Assembly: GCF_900107835.1 (NCBI RefSeq)
Contig: NZ_FNRG01000004.1
Span: 1-64,000 of the forward strand
Source: Oribacterium sp. KHPX15
GTDB taxonomy: Bacteria > Bacillota > Clostridia > Lachnospirales > Lachnospiraceae
Reading direction: 5' to 3'
Length of the DNA: 64,000 bases
Shown here: piece after piece, positions 31,319-40,273 of the stretch
How the letters are laid out: every line of letters begins with the position of its first letter
Numbering within the stretch: position 1 is the first letter of the stretch
Translations under genes and position numbers: made by a program
Notes under the pieces: generated by a model
Seen by the model: only the letters and a program-made list of their open reading frames with translations
What the model was told of the DNA's origin: nothing
The model's database searches: none

Positions 31319-34300
31319 ATGAAATCTAATTTTGACTTTTTGAAAGGAAAAGAAGACTACGACTATTTTGCACAGGAAGCAATAGAAGCTGAAAGAGCAA
31401 TGGTGGTATCACCATCAGCTTCTGCCGCTCTGTCAAGAAAGGCCATGGAACTGGCAATAAAATATGTCTATGAGCATGATGCAGACGTTTATATGCCCTA
31501 TGAGACAACTTTGTCTGCTCTTATGTATGAGCCTTCATTCAAAAACATCTTAAGCCCGGGACTTTTAGATTTATTAACATATATCAGAAAACTTGGAAAT
31601 CTTGTTTTACATGAAAACAAACGTATCACCAGAGACCAGGCAGTTCTGGCGCTTAAAGACCTTTTTGAATTTCTGGATTGGCTGGATTATTCCTATTCAA
31701 CCGAGTACGAACCTCATTCTTTTGACGAATCATTGCTGTTGGATTCAAATGCCGAAGTAGTCAGTGCATCTGAGTTAAAAGCATTACAGAATAAGATTTC
31801 ATCGAAATCAGATGAAATTGCTGCAAAGGATGAAGAGTTAGAAAAAGCCATTGCCGAAAACGATGAATTAAGAAAGCAGATGGCAAAGGTCCGTGAGCAG
31901 AACACCGGATCCAGAATATTCAGAATAGATACTTTAACAGAGGCTGAGACTAGAAAGAGTCTTATAGATATTGAGCTTCAAGAGGCCGGTTGGGTAATAG
32001 ATGGTAACTGTACACTTGAAGTTCCCATAACCGGGATGCCTACAACTACGGGTACCGGTTTTGTGGATTACGTTCTGTGGGGAAAGGATAACCTTCCTCT
32101 TGGAGTGGTTGAAGCAAAGAAGGCTACCGTTGATTCTATCGTTGGAAGCCAGCAGGCAAAACTTTATGCGGATTGTTTACAGAATCAGTATGGCCAGAGG
32201 CCGTTGATCTTTACTTCCAATGGATATGAAATATTCTATACCAATGACTATATGGGATATCCGCGAAGAGAAGTAGCGGGGTTCCTTACCCAGGAAGAAT
32301 TACAACTTGAGGTGGACAGGAGAAAGCAGCGAAAACCATTAGTTAATATTGAAATCAGTGACAATATAACAAACCGCCCTTATCAAAAAGAGGCGGTTAC
32401 CGCTGTATGTGATGCTATAGCACATAAGCATAGAAAGATGCTCATTGTTCAGGCAACAGGTTCCGGTAAAACAAGAGTTAGTATAAGCATAGTTGATGTT
32501 TTGAGAAGACATAATTATGTGAAAAATGTTTTATTCTTAGCAGACAGAACAGCTCTTGTTAAACAGGCCAAGAATAACTATACAAACCTGTTACCTGATC
32601 TATCATGCTGCAATCTGTTGGAAAACAAGGATGATCCGGAAAGCTGCCGTATGATTTTCTCTACGTATCCGACCATGATGAATGCCATAGATGAGAAAAA
32701 GAATAAAGAAGGCTCCAGATTATTTACTCCGGGACATTTTGACCTGATCATCTGCGATGAGGTACATCGTTCGATATACAAGAAATATCAGGCAATTTTT
32801 GATTATTTTGATGCCATGCTCCTGGGCATGACCGCAACACCGAAGAACGAAATCGATAGGAATACTTATGGTGTCTTTGACCTGGAGCGGGGTGTGCCAA
32901 CATTCGCATATGAACTTGATAAAGCGGTAGAAGAAGGATACCTTGTTAACTATTCAACTCTTGAATACAAGACCAAGATCATGGAGGATGGTATTCATTA
33001 TGATGAGCTGTCTGAGGAAGAAAAAGAAGTGTTTGATAATCTTTTCGAAGCAGATGAAACAATAGATGAAGACATATCCAGTGATGCTGTTAACAGCTGG
33101 CTTTTTAATTCTGATACAATTGATAAAGTTCTAAAGGAGCTGATGGAAAAGGGCCTTAAAATCGAAGGCGGAGATAAGCTTGGAAAAACAATTATTTTTG
33201 CCAAGAACAGCCTTCATGCAAAAGCTATAGTTGAGCGTTTCAATAAACTTTTTCCTGAGCTTGGCGGCGATTTCATAAAACAGATTGATTATAGCATTAA
33301 GTATTGTGACACACTCATCGATGATTTCAGTACTAAAGAAAAAATGCCTCAGATAGCGGTTTCTGTTGATATGCTTGATACCGGTATCGACATTCCGGAA
33401 ATATTGAATCTTGTATTTTTTAAAAAAGTTAAAAGCTATTCAAAGTTCTGGCAGATGATAGGACGAGGGACAAGACTTTGTCCGGATCTTCTCGGGGAAG
33501 GTCAAAACAAAACGCATTTCCTTATCTTCGATTTCTGCAATAACTTTGAATTCTTCCGCGTTAACAAAAATGGCACTGAAGGAGGGTTACTTGTATCTCT
33601 TTCAGAGAAAATCTATAACACAAAAACATTAATCTGCAGAGAGCTTCAGTCATCCTGTTTTACAGATAATCAGGATTATATAGACTACAGAGTGAAACTG
33701 GTTAACGGATTACACGAAGCAGTAGTTGAACTTAATACAGACAGCTTTCTCGTTAAGATGAATATGCGCTATGTACAGACATATAGAGATCTTAATAACT
33801 GGAATGATCTTGAAACAGCTGAAATATCTGAGATAAAAGACCATATCGCACCTATCATACAGCCTGATCAAAGTGATGAACTTGCGAGAAGATTTGACCA
33901 TCTGATGTATAGCATACAGCTTGGCATATTACAGAGCAAAAATGTTCAAAAGCCAATAAATATTGTTGTTGCCACAGCAGAACTTTTATCAGAAAAAATG
34001 TCCATTCCTCAAGTTGCGGCTCAGCGGCCTATCGTAGAAAAGGTACAGACACAGGATTTCTGGGATGAAGCGAGCATACTGGATATAGAAGAGGTTCGTG
34101 CAGCGCTTAGGAATCTGCTTCAGTATCTGGATAAGAAAAAGAAAGTAATTTACTACACTGACTTTGAAGATGAAATCGTTGATATGGCAGAAGGTACTCC
34201 GCTTCATGTTGGTGATCAGCTGGAGAACTATCGTAAAAAGGTGGAATACTACCTAAAGTCAAAAGAAAACACAATGTCTGTATATAAACTCAGACATAAC

Positions 34301-34693
34301 AAACCACTTACAGAAATGGATATGAAAGAGCTTGAACGTATTCTTTGGACTGAATTAGGTTCTAAAGATGATTACATCAAGGAGTACGGAGATACTCCTG
34401 TCGGAAGACTTGTTCGTAAAATTGTCGGCATGGAGAGAGCTGATGTTAATGAAGCCTTTAGTAAATTCCTGTCTGATGAAAAGCTCAATTTAAATCAGAT
34501 AAGATTTGTAAATCTGATTGTAGATTATATTGTTGCTAACGGAAATATCGAAGACAACAGGGTTCTCATGAATGAACCATTTAAGTCTGTAGGAAGTATG
34601 CCTGTATTGTTTAAAGACAATATGAGCACAGCAAGAGATATTTTGAACATTGTCGAAAAGATAAAGGCAAATTCTGAGCAGATTGCATTATAA
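31319..34693 (+). CDS. hsdR: Type I restriction endonuclease subunit R
   Basis: 1124-aa motor and nuclease subunit. Order: DUF4145 domain (about 10-125), coiled coil (about 155-195), HsdR N-terminal PD-(D/E)XK nuclease with Asp in TGFVDYVLWG (about 250) and the VVEAKK motif (about 264-269), DEAD-like helicase with Walker A QATGSGKTR (about 379) and ICDEVHRSI (about 479), helicase C domain with MIGRGTRL, and an EcoEI-type C-terminal domain. It translocates DNA and cuts unmodified DNA with HsdM/HsdS. The coiled-coil/DUF4145 N-terminus is typical of the EcoEI-like class. GAACGAGG is a weak site ahead of the ATG. Confidence 0.95.
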   Translation: MKSNFDFLKGKEDYDYFAQEAIEAERAMVVSPSASAALSRKAMELAIKYVYEHDADVYMPYETTLSALMYEPSFKNILSPGLLDLLTYIRKLGNLVLHENKRITRDQAVLALKDLFEFLDWLDYSYSTEYEPHSFDESLLLDSNAEVVSASELKALQNKISSKSDEIAAKDEELEKAIAENDELRKQMAKVREQNTGSRIFRIDTLTEAETRKSLIDIELQEAGWVIDGNCTLEVPITGMPTTTGTGFVDYVLWGKDNLPLGVVEAKKATVDSIVGSQQAKLYADCLQNQYGQRPLIFTSNGYEIFYTNDYMGYPRREVAGFLTQEELQLEVDRRKQRKPLVNIEISDNITNRPYQKEAVTAVCDAIAHKHRKMLIVQATGSGKTRVSISIVDVLRRHNYVKNVLFLADRTALVKQAKNNYTNLLPDLSCCNLLENKDDPESCRMIFSTYPTMMNAIDEKKNKEGSRLFTPGHFDLIICDEVHRSIYKKYQAIFDYFDAMLLGMTATPKNEIDRNTYGVFDLERGVPTFAYELDKAVEEGYLVNYSTLEYKTKIMEDGIHYDELSEEEKEVFDNLFEADETIDEDISSDAVNSWLFNSDTIDKVLKELMEKGLKIEGGDKLGKTIIFAKNSLHAKAIVERFNKLFPELGGDFIKQIDYSIKYCDTLIDDFSTKEKMPQIAVSVDMLDTGIDIPEILNLVFFKKVKSYSKFWQMIGRGTRLCPDLLGEGQNKTHFLIFDFCNNFEFFRVNKNGTEGGLLVSLSEKIYNTKTLICRELQSSCFTDNQDYIDYRVKLVNGLHEAVVELNTDSFLVKMNMRYVQTYRDLNNWNDLETAEISEIKDHIAPIIQPDQSDELARRFDHLMYSIQLGILQSKNVQKPINIVVATAELLSEKMSIPQVAAQRPIVEKVQTQDFWDEASILDIEEVRAALRNLLQYLDKKKKVIYYTDFEDEIVDMAEGTPLHVGDQLENYRKKVEYYLKSKENTMSVYKLRHNKPLTEMDMKELERILWTELGSKDDYIKEYGDTPVGRLVRKIVGMERADVNEAFSKFLSDEKLNLNQIRFVNLIVDYIVANGNIEDNRVLMNEPFKSVGSMPVLFKDNMSTARDILNIVEKIKANSEQIAL

Positions 34694-34763
34694 GGAATGG
34701 ACTTGGGGATTGGCACCCAGCGGGTCAATCCCCAACGTAGTATAACGGATTCGTATGTGTATA

Positions 34764-34789
34764 CCTATAGGTACCTGGCACTGTAAAAC
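34764..34789 (+). repeat. REP-like repeat copy 7 (divergent)
   Basis: CCTATAGGTACCTGGCACTG then TAAAAC, a diverged left half of the REP-like unit, just after the restriction operon. Confidence 0.6.
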
Positions 34790-34849
34790 CGTGAAAAGAG
34801 TTGTAATGAGAGCGACACTTAACCAGGAAGAAACTCCGGAGGAATGAAG

Positions 34850-35221
34850 ATGAAAACAAATATAAAAAAGCCAAAGAAAACAATTGAAGATTATATGAAA
34901 CTGCCATACAGAATGGTAATTGTTCCGGACGAAGAAGAAGGAGGATATACTTTATATTTTCCTGATCTACCTGGTTGTGTTACATGCGTAGAGTCTTTGG
35001 ATGAGGCTAAGACCATGTCTGAAAATGCGAAGAGAGAATGGTTGATGGCAGCAATCGAGGATGGTGTTGATATCAAGGAACCCCAGGAAGAATATTCGGG
35101 ACAGCTGCGCCTTCGTATGCCGAAGAGTCTGCATCGACAACTCTCCCGCAGAGCATCTGAGGAAGGTGTCAGCCTGAATCAGTACGTTGTATACGAATTA
35201 GGACGAGCTGTGACTAAGTAA
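34850..35221 (+). CDS. HicB-family antitoxin (orphan)
   Basis: 123-aa HicB-like protein: partly degraded RNase H-like fold with MVIVPDEEEGGYTLYFPDLP and GCVTCVESLDEAKTMSENAK, followed by a C-terminal ribbon-helix-helix/HTH segment (LRLRMPKSLHRQLSRRASEE). The family neutralises the HicA mRNA interferase and represses the operon. No hicA is seen on either side, so this is an orphan that may act as a regulator or against a distant toxin. Two ATGs are possible; 34850 has CCGGAGG at the right distance, while 34844 is too close. Confidence 0.87.
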   Translation: MKTNIKKPKKTIEDYMKLPYRMVIVPDEEEGGYTLYFPDLPGCVTCVESLDEAKTMSENAKREWLMAAIEDGVDIKEPQEEYSGQLRLRMPKSLHRQLSRRASEEGVSLNQYVVYELGRAVTK

Positions 35222-35284
35222 GAGTTTTGGTTCAGGAATGATTGGTGCTGAATATGTCAGTGATAAAGATTTTTTAGGAGTACT

Positions 35285-35941
35285 ATGTCTGGAAAACTAT
35301 ACGCTGTTGGAGTAGGACCCGGGGATCCGGACCTGCTAACATTAAAAGCGCTAAAAATAATAAAAAATGCCGATTGTATAGCATGTCCGAAAAGTCATGG
35401 TGAACCTGGAGTTGCATATGGTATTGCGAAAGACGCTGTTCCGGAGATCACTTCAAAAGAACTGTTACTTTTGAAATTCCCCATGCGAAAACATGATCTC
35501 TCTGATGCACATAAAAAAGCCGCTGAACAGATCATACACTACCTTTCATTGGGGAAGAAAGTAGCTTTTCTTACATTGGGCGATCCGGGGATATATTCTA
35601 CGTTTTTTTATATTGCAGCTATGATAAAGAAACAAGGATATGAAATCGAGGTAATCAGCGGAATTACTTCCTTTAGCGCTGCCTCCGCAAAGTTGAAACT
35701 TCCACTTTCCTTAGGCGACGAATCCCTGATGATAACATCAGGTAAATACTGTGAATCTGAAGGCACACTCGTGATAATGAAAGCCGGAAAAAAGTTAAAG
35801 GAAATAAAGGAAAAAGCATTTGCCCGGAACAAGCATATCTATCTGGTTGAAAACATTGGAATGCCTGATGAAAAGGTTTATTTTGACTCGCAGTCCTTTC
35901 CGGATGAAGCAGGTTATTTTTCTTTGGTAATCGTAAAGTGA
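35285..35941 (+). CDS. cobI: Precorrin-2/cobalt-factor II C20-methyltransferase
   Basis: 218-aa tetrapyrrole methylase (CobI/CbiL). Signature GVGPGDPDLLTLKALKIIK at the N-terminus, then the LTLGDPGIYSTFFYI AdoMet site and VISGITSFSAASA. It transfers a methyl group from AdoMet to C20 in corrin ring synthesis. It is isolated here: no other cob/cbi gene is in the window, so it either complements a cluster elsewhere or is a stray copy. Slightly short of the usual ~230-240 aa. TTTTAGGAGT precedes the ATG; a terminator follows at 35983. Confidence 0.9.
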   Translation: MSGKLYAVGVGPGDPDLLTLKALKIIKNADCIACPKSHGEPGVAYGIAKDAVPEITSKELLLLKFPMRKHDLSDAHKKAAEQIIHYLSLGKKVAFLTLGDPGIYSTFFYIAAMIKKQGYEIEVISGITSFSAASAKLKLPLSLGDESLMITSGKYCESEGTLVIMKAGKKLKEIKEKAFARNKHIYLVENIGMPDEKVYFDSQSFPDEAGYFSLVIVK

Positions 35942-35982
35942 ACTTATTATGTATCAAGACAAAGTAATGATAAATAACAATT

Positions 35983-36011
35983 AAAAGGTAAACCGCAAGT
36001 TTACCTTTTTT
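35983..36011 (+). terminator. Terminator after cobI
   Basis: AAAAGGTAAAC (35983-35993) and GTTTACCTTTT (35999-36009) with CGCAA loop, continuing in T. Confidence 0.88.
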
Positions 36012-36105
36012 AATTACGAAAGTGTATCATTAAGACATCATACATGAAATGCCTCTCTGAGAGCGGCATAATTAAGGAGGAACACATGAAGAAAAATCTT
36101 AAGAA

Positions 36106-36153
36106 CCATAGGTGCCTGTCACTGTGAACAAAGACCATGACTGGCACTTATGG
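36106..36153 (+). repeat. REP-like repeat copy 8 (full unit)
   Basis: CCATAGGTGCCTGTCACTGT ... TGACTGGCACTTATGG, both halves present. A second partial piece, AGGCACCTAT, is at 36185-36194. Confidence 0.85.
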
Positions 36154-36256
36154 GCGGCTCCGTGGCAGCGGATTCGACACAAACAGGCACCTATCATTGA
36201 AATTTAAGAAGATGATAATTATACCCGAAAAGGTACGTTTCGAACCATATTCATAT

Positions 36257-36321
36257 ATATACACCCTAAAGGGTATAAATCTCGATTATTCATTGCAATT
36301 TATACCCTTTAGGGTGTATAT
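36257..36321. promoter_or_regulatory. HipBST operator: 24-bp inverted repeat with nested palindromes
   Basis: A perfect 24-bp inverted repeat (36257-36280 and 36298-36321, 17-base gap). Each arm carries its own palindrome ACCCTAAAGGGT / ACCCTTTAGGGT, so two dyad sites face each other just ahead of the XRE gene at 36329. This is the expected form of paired HipB binding sites covering the promoter. Confidence 0.8.
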
Positions 36322-36328
36322 TTGTTTT

Positions 36329-36538
36329 ATGAATACTATATCTGAATTTATCAAACGTGAAAGAAAAAAAGCAGGACTTACACAGGAAGAATTTGCTCTG
36401 AGAGCAGGGTTAGGGCTTAGATTTGTCAGAGAATTAGAGCAGGGAAAGGAGACTGTTCGTATGGACAAAGTTAATCAGGCACTCAGGATGTTTGGAATGG
36501 AAGCAGTTCCGGGACCGCTGACCAGAGGAGATTTATAA
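36329..36538 (+). CDS. hipB: HipB-like XRE antitoxin/repressor
   Basis: 69-aa helix-turn-helix protein: MNTISEFIKRERKKAGLTQE then EFALRAGLGLRFVRELEQGK. It binds the palindromes just upstream and represses the operon. The frame is open back to 36137 but the segment ahead crosses the operator and a REP-like element, so the ATG at 36329 is the start; it lies only 7 bases past the operator, so the transcript is probably almost leaderless. The next gene starts 1 base after its stop. Confidence 0.9.
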   Translation: MNTISEFIKRERKKAGLTQEEFALRAGLGLRFVRELEQGKETVRMDKVNQALRMFGMEAVPGPLTRGDL

Positions 36539-36539
36539 C

Positions 36540-36857
36540 ATGGGAAGAGCTGGAAAAGTGTTTGTACAGAATAAACGTGCAGGAACGATAAAAGAAACAG
36601 ATGATGGTTATGAATTTTCATATGACAAGGATTATCTGACAATGGAGAATCCATTACCGGTGAGCCTGACATTACCCTTGACACAGGAAATATACAGATC
36701 AAAAACACTGTTTTCTTTTTTTGACGGTTTGATTCCCGAAGGATGGTTGCTTCAGGTTGTAGAACGGAATTGGAAGATAGATGGAAAAGACAGATTTGGT
36801 CTTTTGCTTGTAACATGTAGCGACTGTATAGGAGATGTTCGATTAGAGGCATTGTAA
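36540..36857 (+). CDS. hipS: HipS-like protein (HipA N-subdomain 1)
   Basis: 105-aa stand-alone version of the first N-terminal subdomain of HipA (couple_hipA family): GKVFVQNKRAGTIKETDDGY, NPLPVSLTLPL and FSFFDGLIPEGWLL. In HipBST systems this part is a separate gene whose product, not HipB, neutralises the kinase HipT. The order and the spacings (1 base from hipB, 2 bases to hipT) match. This split means it is not a truncated hipA. Confidence 0.88.
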   Translation: MGRAGKVFVQNKRAGTIKETDDGYEFSYDKDYLTMENPLPVSLTLPLTQEIYRSKTLFSFFDGLIPEGWLLQVVERNWKIDGKDRFGLLLVTCSDCIGDVRLEAL

Positions 36858-36859
36858 GT

Positions 36860-37807
36860 ATGAGATGTTTATGCTGCAATAAAGAAATTGTAAATCCAAG
36901 TGAATATGAGAATACTGTTACCTGGCATCAGAAGTGCATAAAGTCATTCTTCGGAACCAAAATACTTCCTGAACTTGACTGTACTGAAAAAGAACTTGAG
37001 CAGCTTGTAAATTCGACGGTTAACAAAGGGCTCACGGTTCCCGGTGTTCAAAAGAAACTGTCTTTGCATCTGCATAGCGAGGGAAGGAATGCAAGATTAA
37101 CGATTGTGGACTATCCAACGGGCTATATATTGAAGCCTCAGTCAGATGATTTCGGGAATTTACCGGAAGCGGAATTCATAACCATGAAAATGGCTTCAAA
37201 GGCTAAGATAAAGACTGTTTCGAATGCATTGATTTACATTAATGGCAAATATTCATATATAACGAAAAGAATAGACCGTTTAGATAAGCAGTTATTTGCC
37301 ATGGAAGACTTTTGCCAGTTATCCGGAAGGCTGACAGAAGATAAATATAAAGGATCCTATGAGAACTGCGGAAAAATCATAAACAGGTATTCTCAAAACA
37401 TTGGAATAGACAAATCAGATTTTTTCTATAGGCTTTTGTTTTGCTTTTTAACAGGAAACTCGGATATGCATTTAAAGAACTTTTCACTTATTGAAGATAA
37501 AGCCGGAAGCAGAATCTTTGGCCTTTCTGCAGCATATGATCTGTTGCCTGTTAATGTAATATTGCCGACAGATAAAGAACAGGTTGCATTGACACTTAAC
37601 GGAAAGAAGAGGAATTTGAGAAGGAAGGATTTTCTTGCACTGGCTGACAACCTGGGAATCACTGAGAAAACATCTGTGGGATTGATAAAACAGTTGTTAA
37701 AGCTTAAAGGTACTTTTATTGAAATGGTTAATTGTTCATATATACCTGAAGATATGAAAGTAAGTTTTACTGAACTTATAGAAAAAAGAGCAGAGGTTTT
37801 AAGTTGA
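36860..37807 (+). CDS. hipT: HipT-like serine/threonine kinase toxin
   Basis: 315-aa HipA-fold kinase lacking subdomain 1. An N-terminal cysteine pair CLCCNKE with later WHQKC may bind zinc. The ATP-loop region is VPGVQKKLSL (the segment where HipT autophosphorylation serines lie), the catalytic loop GNSDMHLKNFSL, and the metal-binding YDLLPV. Characterised relatives phosphorylate tryptophanyl-tRNA synthetase (HipT) or GltX (HipA) and stop growth. Translationally coupled to hipS. Confidence 0.9.
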   Translation: MRCLCCNKEIVNPSEYENTVTWHQKCIKSFFGTKILPELDCTEKELEQLVNSTVNKGLTVPGVQKKLSLHLHSEGRNARLTIVDYPTGYILKPQSDDFGNLPEAEFITMKMASKAKIKTVSNALIYINGKYSYITKRIDRLDKQLFAMEDFCQLSGRLTEDKYKGSYENCGKIINRYSQNIGIDKSDFFYRLLFCFLTGNSDMHLKNFSLIEDKAGSRIFGLSAAYDLLPVNVILPTDKEQVALTLNGKKRNLRRKDFLALADNLGITEKTSVGLIKQLLKLKGTFIEMVNCSYIPEDMKVSFTELIEKRAEVLS

Positions 37808-37822
37808 AAAGGAAGTGCAAAG

Positions 37823-37846
37823 CCATAGGTGCCTGACACTGTGAAC
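37823..37846 (+). repeat. REP-like repeat copy 9
   Basis: CCATAGGTGCCTGACACTGT then GAAC, left half only, 15 bases after hipT. Confidence 0.75.
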
Positions 37847-37941
37847 AATGATAAATTAATCATATTAGACACTTTCGTCGATATAAGTCCTAACGTTATA
37901 CAGTATCTCATAGAGATACATTAGTAGGAAGGAAGGATAAG

Positions 37942-39315
37942 ATGTACAAAGTATTGGCATTTGACAACGATAAAGCCGGAGACAAACTCAGCCATGGTGA
38001 TGATGTATTTCATGAAGCACTGAGAAAGCAGCTGGAATACTGCCATGTTTACAAGGATGATCAGCCGTTATACGATCTCCAAAAAATCGACAATAATTAC
38101 ACAATAAAGACCAGCAAAGGTGCTCAGGACAATGGTTTCTCCGAGCTGTTTTTTAACTTCAACAATTACGACGAAAATGATGACCGAACCCTGAATCTGT
38201 CACTTATAAAACGCTTCGGTGCACTTGAAATTGAGGAATTAACTGAGTACTCGATTGTGATCGCAAAGCTCGCTGCGTTAAAGCTTGATATGCAGGTTTA
38301 CGTAACTGATTCCAGAATCAGGTTTTTCATGTCTGATCTTAATAACGTGCACATAGTAGAAGAGCTTCCCGGCCGCGAGGACTCTACGATCATCACAAAG
38401 GATTTTTTGATCGGTATATACAAGGGAGATGTGAAAAAAAATCACTCCATTCCGCTTTTCAGCGAGATATTTTTTGTGCAGGGACTTGCAGATGGCAAAG
38501 ACCTGTCAGAAATAAAGTATTGCCAAATAGAGTTCGATAAAATCATCGGCATCGGAGCAATACTGGATACCTATAACAAAATCGAGGCACTGCTTGCCGG
38601 ATTCGGCATTGAATGCTTTCTGAAAGAGCATTGTTCAAGATACAGTGATGAGATGCTGAACAGATATTTCGTTCTTAAGAAGAGGCCGGCAGATGCAAAT
38701 GAGGACAACACCTGTATTTGTGCCGACTTTATCAAACTGTATGTCATACCGACCTTCCAAATGATGCAGATTCCGCTAAAGGAAACTGTCATCGATGATG
38801 AATTCAATAGTCAGATGGATGAATATTATGAGGCGGTGTTTGGTGATGACAAGGTACTGGGCGTTCTGATCAGAGGTACGGATTACAAGCTTACTGAGGT
38901 TGGTCCAAGCCATAAACAGGCCTCTACAGAGATATTGATTCCTAAGATAAAAGAATTCATGGAAGAGTATCATTTTGACAAAATCTTTCTCGCAACCGAG
39001 GATAATGATGCTCTGGATGCCATGTTTGCAGAATTTGGCAAAGATAAAGTCCGTGTGATAGCACAGGAGAGATTTTCCGTATCGGATTTCAAAAATATCC
39101 ATCTGATCAAAGACCTTGAAAAAGAAAAGCGGACGGGAGAGGATTATGAAGCGGCGCTTGAGGATATTACTGTCAATTATTTCTATGCACTAAGATTTCT
39201 TGCAAAATGCAATAGCTTCATAGCTAGCGGAACCTGCAGCGGTACAAAAATGGTCTTAGGTTTCAATGCAGGCAAATTTGAACATCAGTATATATTTAAT
39301 CCTCTAACCGAATGA
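37942..39315 (+). CDS. Unknown protein, possibly fucosyltransferase-like
   Basis: 457 aa, no signal peptide or membrane segment. The C-terminal third has VLGVLIRGTDYK, FDKIFLATEDNDALDAM, RVIAQERF and FIASGTCSGTKMVLGF, the order of nucleotide-sugar binding motifs in GT-B alpha-1,6/O-fucosyltransferase-like enzymes (RGTDY-type basic loop, ATED acidic motif, Ser/Thr near the end). The N-terminal part is not recognised. Assignment to a glycosyltransferase is an inference; donor and acceptor unknown. AGGAAGG precedes the ATG. Flanked by REP-like copies at 37823 and 39315, so it stands as a single-gene unit. Confidence 0.5.
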   Translation: MYKVLAFDNDKAGDKLSHGDDVFHEALRKQLEYCHVYKDDQPLYDLQKIDNNYTIKTSKGAQDNGFSELFFNFNNYDENDDRTLNLSLIKRFGALEIEELTEYSIVIAKLAALKLDMQVYVTDSRIRFFMSDLNNVHIVEELPGREDSTIITKDFLIGIYKGDVKKNHSIPLFSEIFFVQGLADGKDLSEIKYCQIEFDKIIGIGAILDTYNKIEALLAGFGIECFLKEHCSRYSDEMLNRYFVLKKRPADANEDNTCICADFIKLYVIPTFQMMQIPLKETVIDDEFNSQMDEYYEAVFGDDKVLGVLIRGTDYKLTEVGPSHKQASTEILIPKIKEFMEEYHFDKIFLATEDNDALDAMFAEFGKDKVRVIAQERFSVSDFKNIHLIKDLEKEKRTGEDYEAALEDITVNYFYALRFLAKCNSFIASGTCSGTKMVLGFNAGKFEHQYIFNPLTE

Positions 39316-39336
39316 TTGGTGCCTGCCGCTGTGAAC
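39315..39336 (+). repeat. REP-like repeat copy 10 (divergent)
   Basis: ATTGGTGCCTGCCGCTGTGA then AC, starting at the stop codon of the preceding gene. Confidence 0.65.
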
Positions 39337-39364
39337 AGATTACTGTACAGAAGGGTGAAAAAAT

Positions 39365-40273
39365 ATGGAATGGGAAGTAAGGCTTATTGAATGGATGCAG
39401 GAAAATTCCGGAGAGTTTAGTCAGGTTTTGGGAAAGATCTGTGCTTTTATAGGCGGAGAAAAGGGCTTGCTTTTAATGCTCCTTATCGTGATGTTCTGTT
39501 GGAAGAAAGAAGTGGGCAAACGCATTGCTCTGATTCTTGCATCCGTAAATTCGTATCTTCCGATGATTAAGAGCGTTGTGATGAGACCACGGCCTTATAT
39601 GGAGTATCCCGACAGGGTTGAAGCACGGGTACTGGTGGAATCAGGTGCGGCAGCGCAGGATGTTTCTGCACAGGGATATTCATTCCCCAGTATGCATAGT
39701 GCGTCAGTTACAGCCGCCTATATTACTCTGGCATCCAAAGTGAAAAAGAGACTTGTTTGGATTCTTTCGATCTGCCTTTCATTTTTGGTAGGTGTATCCA
39801 GACCGGCAGTGGGTGCACATTATCCGACAGATGTCCTTGCCGGATGGATATTTGGATTTGTAATTATAGGGATCTTTTCGCTTCTGGACCGGTTTGTTGA
39901 AAAAGCATGGATCCGTCATATTATCCTATTGGCTTTTGCATTGCCCGGAGTGTTTTTTGTTCGGACACAGGACTATTTTACATCCCTGGGAGTACTGATC
40001 GGTGTTATCGCAGCAATTCCTTTTGAAGAGAAGTATGTTGGGTTTAAAGATACTAGTAATGTTTTTGCAAAGGTACTTCGCGTGATTTGTGCGTTTCTGA
40101 TCTTCTTTGTGATGAATAAACTGTTGAAAATGCCTTTTTCGGGTGAGTTTCTTTCCGGTAACAGCTTAGCTGCCCTTCTGATCAGAACCGCACGGTATGC
40201 GATAACAATATTTGTGATCATTGGTGTTTATCCTATGGTTTTCCCTGTCTTTGATAAGATAAAGACATCGTAA
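39365..40273 (+). CDS. PAP2-family membrane phosphatase
   Basis: 302-aa polytopic protein with the three phosphatidic-acid phosphatase motifs: KSVVMRPRP (about residues 68-76), PSMHS (about 108-112) and SRPAVGAHYPTD (about 140-151). It dephosphorylates a lipid phosphate (undecaprenyl, phosphatidate or similar) at the membrane. A C-terminal extension of about 100 residues with further hydrophobic helices goes beyond the core family. AGAAGGGTG precedes the ATG. A small terminator lies at 40519. Confidence 0.9.
   Translation: MEWEVRLIEWMQENSGEFSQVLGKICAFIGGEKGLLLMLLIVMFCWKKEVGKRIALILASVNSYLPMIKSVVMRPRPYMEYPDRVEARVLVESGAAAQDVSAQGYSFPSMHSASVTAAYITLASKVKKRLVWILSICLSFLVGVSRPAVGAHYPTDVLAGWIFGFVIIGIFSLLDRFVEKAWIRHIILLAFALPGVFFVRTQDYFTSLGVLIGVIAAIPFEEKYVGFKDTSNVFAKVLRVICAFLIFFVMNKLLKMPFSGEFLSGNSLAALLIRTARYAITIFVIIGVYPMVFPVFDKIKTS

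Noticed and set aside
36540-37807. hipS and hipT as a single hipA broken by a frameshift
   Set aside because: HipS ends and HipT begins at the natural subdomain border, each has its own start, and the split matches the described HipBST systems.
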